Source: GAS188 sp035949255
GTDB lineage: Bacteria; Pseudomonadota; Alphaproteobacteria; Rhizobiales; Beijerinckiaceae
Direction of reading: 5' to 3'
Assembly: GCA_035949255.1 (NCBI GenBank)
Contig: DASZIL010000017.1
Coordinates: forward strand, 1 to 22,366
Length of the DNA stretch: 22,366 bases
The translations under genes were made by a program, and so were the position numbers. Below, piece after piece: positions 1 through 6,889 of the stretch (positions are counted from its first letter, which is position 1; each line of letters begins with the position of its first letter). The notes under the pieces are model-generated. The model worked only from the letters and a program-made list of their open reading frames with translations. It was not told where the DNA came from and made no database searches.

Positions 1-39
1 TAGGATAAATTCCGCCGCTCGCCCATCTCGCGAGGCCCG

Positions 40-2082
40 ATGAGCTCCAGCGATCCGCTCCTGCAACCCTATCAGCTCAAGCACCTCCGGCTGCGCAATC
101 GCTTCATGTCGACGGCGCATGAGCCCGCCTACACCGAGGACGGGCTGCCCAAGGAGCGCTATCGCCTCTATCACGCCGAGAAGGCGAAGGGCGGGATCGC
201 GCTCACCATGTTCGGGGGCTCCTCGGTGGTGGCGCCCGACAGTCCGCAGGCCTTCGGCAACATCACGCTTTACAAGGACGAGGTGGTGCCGTGGCTGCGC
301 GAGCTCGCCGACGCCGTCCACGAGCACGGCGCCGCCGTGATGATCCAGATCACGCATCTGGGCCGCCGCACCTCCTGGAGCAAGGGCGATTGGCTCCCCG
401 TGGTGGCGCCGAGCCCGATCCGCGAGCCCGCGCATCGCGCGTTTCCGAAATCCGCCGAGGATTGGGACATCGCGCGCATCGTGGGCCAATACGCGGTCGC
501 GGCCGAGCGCTGCAAGGTGGCGGGGCTCGACGGCCTGGAGATCGAGTGCTACGGCCACCTTGCCGATCAGTTCTGGTCGCCTGCCACCAACAAGCGCGAG
601 GACGAATACGGCGGCTCGCTGGAGAACCGCCTGCGCTTCACCATGGAGGTGCTGCAGGCGATCCGGTGCAGCGTCGGTGCCGGCTTCCTGGTGGGCGTGC
701 GCATGGTCTGCGACGAGGATTGGGAGAAGGGCCTCACGCGCCAGGAAGGCGTCGAGATCGCCCGGCGGCTGGTGGCGAGCGGCCGCATCGACTTCCTTAA
801 CGTGATCCGCGGCCACATCGAGACCGACGAGGCGCTCTCGCACGTGATCCCCGGCATGGGCGCGCGCTCGGCGCCGCATCTCGATTTCGCCGGCGAGGTG
901 AGGAGCGAAGCGCGGCTTCCCGTGTTTCATGCCGCGCGCATCCAGGATGTCGCGACGGCGCGCCACGCGATCGTGAGCGGCAAGCTCGACATGGTCGGCA
1001 TGACGCGCGCCCATATCGCCGACCCGCATATCGCGCTCAAGGTCGCGGAAGGGCGCGAGGATGAAATCCGCCCTTGCGTCGGCATGGGCTATTGCATCGA
1101 TCGGATCTATTTCGGCGGCGAGGCCTTGTGCATCCACAACGCCGCCACGGGGCGCGAGGCCACGATGCCGCATGTGGTTTCGCCCTCCTCGGGGCCACGC
1201 AAGAAGGTCGTGGTCGTCGGCGCCGGGCCCGCGGGGCTCGAGGCGGCGCGCGTCGCGGGCGCGCGCGGGCATCGCGTCGTGGTGTTCGAGGCGGGGAGCG
1301 AAGCGGGTGGCCAGGTGCGCCTGACGGCGCAGCTCAAGCGCCGGCGCGAGATCATGGGCATCGTCGATTGGCGGCTCGACCAATGCGCCAAGCACGATGT
1401 CGAATTGCGCTTCAACCTCTATGCCGACGAAACCGCGGTCCTGGCGGAAGAGCCGGACATCGTGGTCGTCGCGACGGGCGGCATCCCGAACACCTCCTTT
1501 CTGGACGCTGGCGAGGAGCTCGTGACGACGAGCTGGGACATCCTCTCGGGCAGTGCGAAGCCCGCCGAGAGCGCGCTTCTCTATGACGACAATGGCGCAC
1601 ATCCCGGCATGACGGCCGCCGAGTTCATGGTCGGCGCGGGCTCGAAACTGGAGATTATTACGCCCGAACGCGTGCTCGCGCCGGAGGTGGGCGGCACGAA
1701 CTACCCCGCCTATTTCAAGGCCATTTCGGCCGCCGACGCGAAGATCACCTTGAACCTTCGCCTCGAGCGCGTGACGCGCGAGGGCAACAAGCTCGTCGCC
1801 CATCTTTTCAATGATTACAGCCGCCGCGCGGAGGAACGCCGCACCGAGCAGATCGTGATCGAGCACGGCACCTTGCCGAATGACGAAGTGTATTTCGCGT
1901 TGAAGCCCCTCTCGCGCAATCTCGGCGAGATCGACCACGCGGCGCTGATCGCGAACCGCCCGCAGGAGCTTTTGCAAAACCCCGAAGCACGCTTCGCGCT
2001 CTATCGCATCGGCGATGCCGTCTCCTCCCGCAACATCCATGCGGCGGTTTACGACGGATTGCGCCTCGCCAAGGATTTTTGA
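40..2082 (+). CDS. NADH:flavin oxidoreductase, fused FMN-barrel/FAD protein of the N-methyl-amino-acid demethylase type
   Basis: This 680-residue protein has the two-part build of trimethylamine dehydrogenase and 2,4-dienoyl-CoA reductase. An OYE-like FMN TIM barrel fills residues 1 to about 340, with the active-site stretch ITHLGRR near residue 104 and DEYGGSLENRLRF near residue 190. A Cys-rich linker spans about 346-364. An FAD/NAD(P) Rossmann part follows, with VVGAGPAGLEAA at about 392-403. The linker reads CVGMGYC, then C364 and the tail IHNAATGRE. I recall this tail from dimethylglycine and stachydrine/N-methylproline demethylases, so oxidative N-demethylation is the likeliest job, but the substrate is inferred. 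Against the trimethylamine dehydrogenase cluster Cys345/348/351/364, this protein has C346, M349, C352 and C364, so one 4Fe-4S ligand is missing. The start is supported by GAGG a few bases upstream. The protein looks cytoplasmic, and its operon context to the left lies outside the window. Confidence 0.9.
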   Translation: MSSSDPLLQPYQLKHLRLRNRFMSTAHEPAYTEDGLPKERYRLYHAEKAKGGIALTMFGGSSVVAPDSPQAFGNITLYKDEVVPWLRELADAVHEHGAAVMIQITHLGRRTSWSKGDWLPVVAPSPIREPAHRAFPKSAEDWDIARIVGQYAVAAERCKVAGLDGLEIECYGHLADQFWSPATNKREDEYGGSLENRLRFTMEVLQAIRCSVGAGFLVGVRMVCDEDWEKGLTRQEGVEIARRLVASGRIDFLNVIRGHIETDEALSHVIPGMGARSAPHLDFAGEVRSEARLPVFHAARIQDVATARHAIVSGKLDMVGMTRAHIADPHIALKVAEGREDEIRPCVGMGYCIDRIYFGGEALCIHNAATGREATMPHVVSPSSGPRKKVVVVGAGPAGLEAARVAGARGHRVVVFEAGSEAGGQVRLTAQLKRRREIMGIVDWRLDQCAKHDVELRFNLYADETAVLAEEPDIVVVATGGIPNTSFLDAGEELVTTSWDILSGSAKPAESALLYDDNGAHPGMTAAEFMVGAGSKLEIITPERVLAPEVGGTNYPAYFKAISAADAKITLNLRLERVTREGNKLVAHLFNDYSRRAEERRTEQIVIEHGTLPNDEVYFALKPLSRNLGEIDHAALIANRPQELLQNPEARFALYRIGDAVSSRNIHAAVYDGLRLAKDF

Positions 2083-2180
2083 GGCGCGCTTCCGCCGTGG
2101 CACGCAAATGCGAGGCTGGCTCGAAGCCGACTGCCTCATAAGAACAGCGTCATGAGCCGCGTTGCAGCGCCCTGAGAAAA

Positions 2181-3161
2181 ATGCCTGCCCCTGTCATCAT
2201 CGATACCGATCCCGGACTCGACGATGCGCTCGCGCTTTTCCTCGCCTGCGCCTCGCCCGAGCTCGACGTCATCGGCGTCATCACCGTGGCGGGCAATATC
2301 GGGCTCTCGCGCACGACGACAAATGCGCTGAAGCTCCTCCACCATCTCGGCCGAGACGACATCCCCGTGATCGCCGGTTGCGCCGGGGCGCTTCGGCGCG
2401 GGTCGATCGAGGCGGCCTCTATCCATGGCGAGGATGGTCTCGGCGGCGCCGATCTGCCCTTGCCGACACGGCGGCCCCTTGCGGTCGATGCCACCTCATG
2501 GCTCGCCGATGAGCTCCTCCGTCGGCCGACCCATTCGTTGCGCATCCTCGCGCTCGGGCCGCTCACGAATCTTGCGCGTCTCGTGGAGAGAAGTCCCGAC
2601 GCCGCGAGGCGGCTTGCCGGCATCATCGCCATGGGAGGCGCGGTCCGTGAAGACGGCAATGTCACGAAATTCGCCGAGTTCAATATCGCGGCCGACCCCG
2701 AGGCCGCGGCCATCGTGCTAGGCGCCGGCGTTCCGGTCACGCTCGTCCCGCTCGACGTGACCCGCAAGGTGCTCGCCGACCGCGTCTGGAACGCGACACT
2801 CTTGGCGAAGGGCGGCAAGATCGCCCGCACCGCGCACGCCCTGATCGAAGCCTATCTCTCGAACCTCGCCGAGCGGCTTTCGGCCAAAAGCGCGACACCC
2901 AAAAGCGCGCCGCTGAAGGGCGCGCCGCCGCGGCGCGCGACGAGGTTTCCGATGCACGATCCTTGCGTCATTCTGCGCGTCATCGATCCGAGCCTTTTTG
3001 GCGCCGAGACTCTCGCGCTTCGCGTCGTCGTGGACGGATCCGAGCGCGACGGCGCAACCCTGATCGACCCCGGCGCCGGGAAGCTCGTCGAGGTACTGAC
3101 GCAGGTCGACGGTGATCGCGCGCTTGCGCTCATTCTGGAGAGGTTGGCCGCGCTTCCTTGA
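2181..3161 (+). CDS. Nucleoside hydrolase (IUNH family)
   Basis: This 326-residue protein should hydrolyse the N-glycosidic bond of ribonucleosides to free base and ribose in the cytoplasm, using a tightly bound calcium ion. The N-terminus carries the family signature DTDPGLDDAL at residues 8-17, with metal ligands D10, D14 and D15. The middle has the LGPLTNLA stretch and EFNIAADPEAA. The catalytic histidine/aspartate pair is seen in PMHDPCV (H259, D260), equivalent to His241/Asp242 of the protozoan enzyme. Between residues 236 and 250 lies an unusual Lys/Ala/Pro-rich insertion encoded by three 15-bp imperfect repeats, just before the catalytic pair. The C-terminal part is divergent from the common bacterial members, so base preference cannot be assigned. 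It begins 98 bp after the flavoprotein on the same strand and may share its transcript. Confidence 0.88.
   Translation: MPAPVIIDTDPGLDDALALFLACASPELDVIGVITVAGNIGLSRTTTNALKLLHHLGRDDIPVIAGCAGALRRGSIEAASIHGEDGLGGADLPLPTRRPLAVDATSWLADELLRRPTHSLRILALGPLTNLARLVERSPDAARRLAGIIAMGGAVREDGNVTKFAEFNIAADPEAAAIVLGAGVPVTLVPLDVTRKVLADRVWNATLLAKGGKIARTAHALIEAYLSNLAERLSAKSATPKSAPLKGAPPRRATRFPMHDPCVILRVIDPSLFGAETLALRVVVDGSERDGATLIDPGAGKLVEVLTQVDGDRALALILERLAALP
2886..2930 (+). repeat. Three 15-bp imperfect tandem repeats inside the nucleoside hydrolase gene
   Basis: The three units start at 2886, 2901 and 2916. They encode KSATP, KSAPL and KGAPP, so each unit is exactly five codons and the reading frame is kept. 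They lie just before the catalytic MHDP motif and look like an in-frame expansion of a surface loop. Confidence 0.8.
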
Positions 3162-3245
3162 CCGGCGAAGCACGCGACCGAGGTGGCGCATGATGGCAAG
3201 GCAAGCTCACCGCCGTGCCGCGACTTATTGCGGCGGGCGCCGAGC

Positions 3246-3271
3246 CGTGGCGTGAGCGAAGGCGCGCCACG
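3246..3271. other. Hairpin downstream of the nucleoside hydrolase gene, weak terminator candidate
   Basis: CGTGGCG (3246-3252) and CGCCACG (3265-3271) form a perfect 7-bp stem with a 12-base loop, about 85 bases past the nucleoside hydrolase stop. No clear T-run follows on either strand, so it could be a barrier to 3' decay or a boundary between convergent genes rather than a classical intrinsic terminator. Confidence 0.35.
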
Positions 3272-3313
3272 AGCTTACCTCATTATTCGCATCGGCTTAT
3301 CGCGGTGAACGTG

Positions 3314-3556
3314 TCATGCGCCGCGTGGAGACTGGGCGTGGTGCTCGGATGATCGGTTTGCCGGTGCGATCCAATCGAAGCGCTTTGCCCGCCCGACCCG
3401 TTTCGCATGATCCCAGACCTCGACGGCCGGATAATCCCTGTGGCGCAGCGCGGCCCGCGCGCTTCTGAGCGCGGCGCTGTCATCGGCGCATTCCACATCC
3501 TCGCCAACCGCGATGCGATTGGCCTCATCGACGAAATACATTTGATAAAGGGTCAT
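3314..3556 (-). CDS. Small conserved protein of unknown function
   Basis: This 80-residue soluble protein begins MTLYQMYFVDEANRI and continues with an acidic helix-like segment (VECADDSAALRSARAAL). After that comes YPAVEVWDHAKRVGRAKRFD. The pattern of a short beta strand, a Cys/Asp-rich segment, a run of alternating Ala and acidic residues, and a 'VEVWD..KRVGR' strand resembles small uncharacterised proteins common in Hyphomicrobiales. I know no function for them. The start is well supported: on the minus strand GGAGGAGG lies 8 bases before the ATG, one of the strongest ribosome binding sites in the window. This suggests high translation. It has no signal peptide, membrane segment or enzyme motif, and it is not tightly linked to either neighbour. 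The overlapping alternative frame starting at 3528 lacks such a site. Confidence 0.7.
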   Translation of the reverse strand: MTLYQMYFVDEANRIAVGEDVECADDSAALRSARAALRHRDYPAVEVWDHAKRVGRAKRFDWIAPANRSSEHHAQSPRGA

Positions 3557-3683
3557 TGTGATGACCTCCTCCAGATGGTGCGCGGTCGCGGCGGACCGAA
3601 GGCCTGTCGGAGTCTCTCATTTGCCGGTGTGATCCCCCGTCTTCGTGCTCGGGGACCGCGCTTTCGTTTCGCTCACATCATGG

Positions 3684-3702
3684 CGATCGAATGCGTCGAT
3701 CG
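3684..3702. promoter_or_regulatory. Inverted repeat, possible operator
   Basis: CGATCGA and TCGATCG are perfect 7-bp arms separated by atgcg. The element sits about 130 bases upstream of the minus-strand small gene (start 3556), within reach of its promoter. The size suits a dimeric helix-turn-helix protein, but a single copy gives little certainty. Confidence 0.3.
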
Positions 3703-3821
3703 AGTGACAAGCGCTGCGTCAAATCGACAGGGGAGAGGAGCCCTTCACGAGAAATCCGTGCCTGCCGCAAAATGAAACGAAAAAAGGCTGGAATTCAGCG
3801 TGTTCCGTGGGTCGGGCGTAT

Positions 3822-3934
3822 TGCCCGATCGCAACCTGCCCGTTATAGAACGCGCAGCCTTGGCGCGTTTGCCCCCCACTTGCGCCGAGGCCGGCCCTCG
3901 CAACGGTTCGCCCTTGCGAGGGCTCATTTATTTT
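3822..3934 (+). ncRNA. Candidate small RNA: promoter-like pair, two tandem hairpins, T-rich end
   Basis: TTGCCC (3822-3827) and TATAGA (3844-3849) are spaced by 16 bases, a plausible sigma-70-type promoter. About 8 bases on, GCCTTGGCGC (3857-3866) pairs with GCGCCGAGGC (3882-3891), with one G-U. CCCTCGCAA (3895-3903) then pairs perfectly with TTGCGAGGG (3914-3922), followed by CTCATTTATTTT. Since no gene follows on the plus strand (the next gene is antisense, ending at 3968), the unit would be a free transcript of about 75 bases. It could instead be unused structure or an antisense element toward the hydroxylase 3' end. No tRNA fold was found. Confidence 0.3.
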
Positions 3935-3967
3935 AAGCCGGCTGAACCTCGTTTTGTGAGGCGAAGA

Positions 3968-4519
3968 TCAAGGCCTCGGGGCCCGGCTCCCGCCTTTGAG
4001 ATGGGTGGAAAACACCCGATCCCAGAAGTCGGTGATAATGCCGTAATTGCCGGGTCTTACGTGGTAATGATGCGCCATGTGGCGGATGCGCGCGCCATAA
4101 AGCAGGCTTCCCGGTTTCGGCGCCACATGATGGGAAGCGTGATGCACCAGCATGTAAAGCACATAGCCGATTAGCGTGCCGCTGCCGAAGCCGCTCGCGA
4201 TGACGAAGCCGAGCACGAGAAGGGGCGCGAAGAACAGCGCGAGAAGCACGATGATGGCTAAGAAGGACGGAGCGCCGATGAGCCCGTCCGGATCGGCGTG
4301 ATGGGCGTCGTGAAATTTCTCGAAGAACGGCACGCGGTGGTAGAGCCAGCGATGCACCGCATATTCGATGAGGGTCCAGGTACCCAGGCCGGCGAGAAGG
4401 GCGAGAAGCCAGGGTAGGGCCTCATGGCCTCCCCGCGCGAGCGCCATGGCGGCGAGCACGAGGATGGCGAGGGGCGCCGCGACGAAATCGCCGAAATAGA
4501 GCGCTTTGCTCAGTTTCAT
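3968..4519 (-). CDS. Membrane fatty acid hydroxylase / sterol desaturase family protein
   Basis: This 183-residue integral membrane protein carries the eight-histidine type motifs of the di-iron hydroxylase superfamily (PF04116): HRWLYH at 56-61, HDAHH at 70-74, HHASHH at 126-131 and HMAHHYH at 147-153. Hydrophobic segments lie at about 12-28, 37-53, 84-109 and 112-125. The family uses a di-iron centre and oxygen to hydroxylate or desaturate lipid chains, sterols or carotenoids in the membrane. The short length and lack of a cytochrome b5 domain fit bacterial fatty acid 2-hydroxylase-like or carotenoid-hydroxylase-like members, and the actual lipid is unknown. GGAGAAGG lies about 11 bases upstream of the start. 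It is in the same direction as the GFA gene, but a palindromic repeat separates them. Confidence 0.85.
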   Translation of the reverse strand: MKLSKALYFGDFVAAPLAILVLAAMALARGGHEALPWLLALLAGLGTWTLIEYAVHRWLYHRVPFFEKFHDAHHADPDGLIGAPSFLAIIVLLALFFAPLLVLGFVIASGFGSGTLIGYVLYMLVHHASHHVAPKPGSLLYGARIRHMAHHYHVRPGNYGIITDFWDRVFSTHLKGGSRAPRP

Positions 4520-4615
4520 GCGTGGCTCAGCCTTCTCCCGGGCGAAGCGGAAAGACGCGCCGCCCGAATCATTCGCGCAGCCATGCCAGAAGATGCTTAC
4601 AGCTTTGTGTCACGA

Positions 4616-4661
4616 TCGTCATCGAGGGCGCGGATACGCGGGCCAAGCCCGCGTATGACGA
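4616..4661. repeat. REP-like palindrome, single copy with outer stem
   Basis: ATACGCGGGC (4634-4643), loop CAA, GCCCGCGTAT (4647-4656) make a perfect 10-bp hairpin. TCGTCAT (4616-4622) and ATGACGA (4655-4661) give an outer or competing pairing. The same core with the same CAA loop occurs in the tandem block at 12042. There the second base pair of the 9-bp core is G-C instead of A-T, a paired change that points to selection on the fold. Confidence 0.75.
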
Positions 4662-4689
4662 CAGGGTTGGCGCCTCACCGGCTACCCGC

Positions 4690-5085
4690 CTACCATTGCG
4701 CATGTTTCTCGGCGTCGTCGTTGAGATCGTAATAATCCGATTTGTCGGCGACGAAGATGTGTTTTGCAAGCCGCAAGCCCGTCGGCGTGTCGAGCGTGCC
4801 GGCCATGATGCCGAGATGGTCGCCGTTGATGGGCCGCCAGAAGAGGTTGCTTCCGCAGACGCAGCAAAATCCCCGCTCGGCGCTCTCCGAGGAACGGTAC
4901 CAGCGAAGGCTGTCGTCGCTCTCGAACGCGATGTCCCCCAAGCCGCAATTCGTGGCGGTGACGAAATTGCCGCTGGTGCGCCGACATTGCGAGCAGTGGC
5001 AGGCGACGACGGGACGAAGCTCGCCGCGAACTTCGTAACGCACGCCGCCGCACAGGCATCCCCCTTTGTGGTTTTTCACCGCCAT
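4690..5085 (-). CDS. GFA family zinc protein (glutathione-dependent formaldehyde-activating / CENP-V fold)
   Basis: This 131-residue protein matches the GFA family (PF04828) in length and cysteine layout. GGCLCGGVRYEV has C10 and C12. ACHCSQCRRTSG has C29, C31 and C34, the set equivalent to the catalytic zinc site. GFCCVCGSNLFW has C74, C75 and C77, which would complete the structural zinc. Founding members were proposed to speed the addition of glutathione to formaldehyde, but most GFA proteins have no proven reaction and the name should be read as a fold assignment. The start has GGAG 8 bases upstream. It is cytoplasmic, with no signal peptide. A link to formaldehyde from the demethylase-type flavoprotein at the left end is conceivable but rests only on proximity. 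Confidence 0.85.
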   Translation of the reverse strand: MAVKNHKGGCLCGGVRYEVRGELRPVVACHCSQCRRTSGNFVTATNCGLGDIAFESDDSLRWYRSSESAERGFCCVCGSNLFWRPINGDHLGIMAGTLDTPTGLRLAKHIFVADKSDYYDLNDDAEKHAQW

Positions 5086-5397
5086 TTGCCGTTCTCCAGA
5101 GCCGAGGAAACAGAGCTCAATTTCGATCGTGCACGCCGAGCATCGTCATCTCATCTCACGGTGTGAGCAGAGCCTATCACAAATCAACGCGATCCGATGC
5201 CGCGCAAGCGGACCGATGTTGCAGCCCATCGCTAATGAGGCGCTATCTCGCTTGTCGCTGCAATACTCACGAACCGGAAAGCGGGTAATCAAGGGCAGCG
5301 AAAAAGTTATTTTGAGGGAGCCCATCGGCTATGCAATCCGCGGGAAGGTTGAAGATGAGCTCCAAGGGAGCTCCCTGATTCAAGGGCGGAGATTCGG
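5086..5397. other. 312-base gene-free, relatively AT-rich gap
   Basis: This divergent region lies between the minus-strand GFA gene and the plus-strand exported protein. I see no gene-like frame and no convincing promoter hexamers. The one clear element is the hairpin at 5357-5373. The base composition is visibly less GC-rich than most of the window and continues so into the next gene. Confidence 0.5.
5357..5373 (+). promoter_or_regulatory. Short hairpin just before the exported-protein gene
   Basis: GAGCTCC, loop aag, GGAGCTC form a perfect 7-bp hairpin that ends 24 bases upstream of the ATG at 5398. It is close enough to the ribosome binding site (GGAG at about 5388) to affect translation or mRNA stability, though no such effect is known. 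Confidence 0.35.
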
Positions 5398-5829
5398 ATG
5401 CGGGTTCTCGGTTTGGCGATGTTGCTGTGCCTTTGCGCAGGCCCCGCAATGGCGCGTTCGGGGCACGCGTCCGGCGAGGGCCAACAATCGGGCAGCGAAT
5501 CGCCGGAAGTCCAAGGTCAAAATTCGCCACGTCCCGACTGGTTAGACGTGAACGTGGTGAGTGGTGTCGAGGAACGCGTTTGCGAAGCATGCAGCTGGGG
5601 CTGGGGTAGGCCAGGAGACGTGCCATACGTCACAATGATCGAGAACCCTACTCACGGCACAATTGAGATAAGAGACGTGTCGGATGGTTCGCCCTGTGGC
5701 GACGGTCCCATGAAGGGCGTGTTTTACACATCAGAACCTGGATACAAAGGCCCGGATCGCGTCGGCTATCGGATAAATATCGGACGACGTAGTATTCTAA
5801 GCTTCACAAAGGATATCATGGTCAAATAG
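5398..5829 (+). CDS. Exported protein of unknown function, small beta-rich domain
   Basis: This 143-residue protein starts with a short signal peptide whose hydrophobic core is at residues 3-18 and whose likely cleavage follows AMA at 19. The cysteines at 11 and 13 do not make a lipobox. A Ser/Gly/Gln-rich linker (20-45) follows, then a compact domain containing VTMIENPTHGTIEI, three cysteines after the signal (C62, C65, C100), and GVFYTSEPGYKGPDRVGY. The 'P.HGT...' strand plus 'Y.PG..G.D...Y' pattern is that of Ig-like or cadherin-like single-domain exported proteins found in many Proteobacteria. I cannot assign a role. The start is supported by GGAG about 7 bases upstream. The gene is more AT-rich than its neighbours and stands alone, which may mean later acquisition. 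Confidence 0.7.
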   Translation: MRVLGLAMLLCLCAGPAMARSGHASGEGQQSGSESPEVQGQNSPRPDWLDVNVVSGVEERVCEACSWGWGRPGDVPYVTMIENPTHGTIEIRDVSDGSPCGDGPMKGVFYTSEPGYKGPDRVGYRINIGRRSILSFTKDIMVK

Positions 5830-5873
5830 CTGGCTCGGCAAGGAAGGCGCGCGCCTACTCGCCGCCCCCCGCT

Positions 5874-6830
5874 TTAGCCCGCCTGCAGCACGCGCACCGG
5901 CTTGCCCGCGAGCCAGCCCTTCACATCCTCGAGCGCCTCGCCATAGGCGACGCGGTAATTATCCTGCGTCACATAGCCGAGATGCGGCGTCAGCACGACA
6001 TTGTCGAGCTTGCGCAACGGGTGCTCGGCCGGCAACGGCTCCTCGTCATAGACATCGATCGCCGCGCCCGCGATGCGCCGCTCGGTGAGCGCCTGGATCA
6101 GGGCCTTCGTGTCGACGAGCGGCCCGCGCGAGGTGTTCACGAGATAGGCGCTCTTCTTCATCGCGGCGATCGAGGCGGCATCGACGATGCCGCGCGAGCG
6201 CTCGCTCAGCACCATATGGACAGTGACGACATCGGCGTTGGCGAAGAGCGCCTCTTTCTCGACGCGCTCGACGCCCGCTTTCGCGGCCCGTTCGACCGTG
6301 AGGTTCGGGCTCCAGGCGATGACCTCCATGTGCAGCGCCTGGCAAAGGCGTGCCACCTCGCTGCCGAGCTTGCCGAGCCCGACGACGCCGAGCTTGCGCC
6401 CGTTGAGGCTCATACCGAGCGTCCTTTGCCAGGCGCCTTCGCGCATCCCTTGATGCTCGTAAGGGATGTGGCGAGCGAGCGATAAAATGAGGCCCAAGGT
6501 CAGCTCGGCCGTCGGATGGGGGAGCATGCCGGTACCGCAAACGAGGACGCCGCGATCGACCGCCGCCTTCACATCGATCGAGGCGTTGCGCGTCCCGGTG
6601 GTGACGAGGAGCTTGAGCTTCGGCAGGCGCTCGAGCAGCGCCCGCGGGAAAGGGGTGCGCTCGCGCATGGCGATGAGGATCTCATAATCCTTGAGCTTCG
6701 CCGCGGCGGCGTCGATGCCGCGCAAAGGCGCGTTGAGCACATCGATCGCGACCTCGGGTTTCAGGCTTGCCCAATCCGCCATGGAGAGCGCGACATTTTG
6801 ATAATCGTCGAGTATGGCGAGCCGCTTCAT
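5874..6830 (-). CDS. D-isomer-specific 2-hydroxyacid dehydrogenase
   Basis: This 318-residue NAD(P)-dependent enzyme interconverts a D-2-hydroxy acid and its 2-oxo acid in the cytoplasm. The substrate domain is split (about 1-100 and 290-318) around a Rossmann domain with VVGLGKLG at 149-156. The catalytic triad of the family is present: R235 in NTSRGPLVD, E264 in DVYDEEPL and H283 in LTPHLGYV. The length is normal. It is often annotated as phosphoglycerate dehydrogenase-like, but the regulatory C-terminal domain of SerA is absent, so a glyoxylate/hydroxypyruvate reductase-like or other catabolic role is more likely. The true substrate cannot be read from the sequence. It is transcribed divergently from the ABC/threonine aldolase operon and convergently with the exported-protein gene. 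No strong ribosome binding site is visible. Confidence 0.88.
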   Translation of the reverse strand: MKRLAILDDYQNVALSMADWASLKPEVAIDVLNAPLRGIDAAAAKLKDYEILIAMRERTPFPRALLERLPKLKLLVTTGTRNASIDVKAAVDRGVLVCGTGMLPHPTAELTLGLILSLARHIPYEHQGMREGAWQRTLGMSLNGRKLGVVGLGKLGSEVARLCQALHMEVIAWSPNLTVERAAKAGVERVEKEALFANADVVTVHMVLSERSRGIVDAASIAAMKKSAYLVNTSRGPLVDTKALIQALTERRIAGAAIDVYDEEPLPAEHPLRKLDNVVLTPHLGYVTQDNYRVAYGEALEDVKGWLAGKPVRVLQAG

Positions 6831-6860
6831 GCTATCGCACCGCTATCTGCGGCCTGGACG

Positions 6861-6889
6861 TTGACAGGCCATGGGTATGGGTTTGTATA
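6861..6889 (+). promoter_or_regulatory. Sigma-70-type promoter for the ABC/threonine aldolase operon
   Basis: A perfect TTGACA (6861-6866) is followed after 17 bases by TGTATA (6884-6889). The predicted transcript start near 6896 leaves a leader of about 98 bases before the ATG at 6994. It is the best promoter match I see in the window. Confidence 0.6.

Larger units (their letters stand above)
3557..3967. other. 411-base gene-free gap with regulatory-looking structure
   Basis: No convincing coding region lies here. The plus-strand frame crossing it is rich in Arg and lacks family motifs. The gap holds a 7-bp inverted repeat (3684-3702), a promoter-like pair on the plus strand (3822-3849) and two adjacent hairpins (3857-3922) followed by a T-rich stretch. 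The minus-strand small gene to its left must also take its promoter from this gap. Confidence 0.6.

Noticed and set aside
3407..3775. Plus-strand open frame of 122 residues
   Set aside because: The first half is antisense to the small protein with the strong ribosome binding site, and the second half shows no recognisable pattern.
3856..3934. tRNA gene
   Set aside because: The length is similar, but there is no 7-bp acceptor stem, anticodon arm or standard T arm.
5846..5855. GGCGCGCGCC palindrome as a terminator between convergent genes
   Set aside because: A 10-base self-complementary run has no loop and no T-run, and is expected by chance at this GC content.
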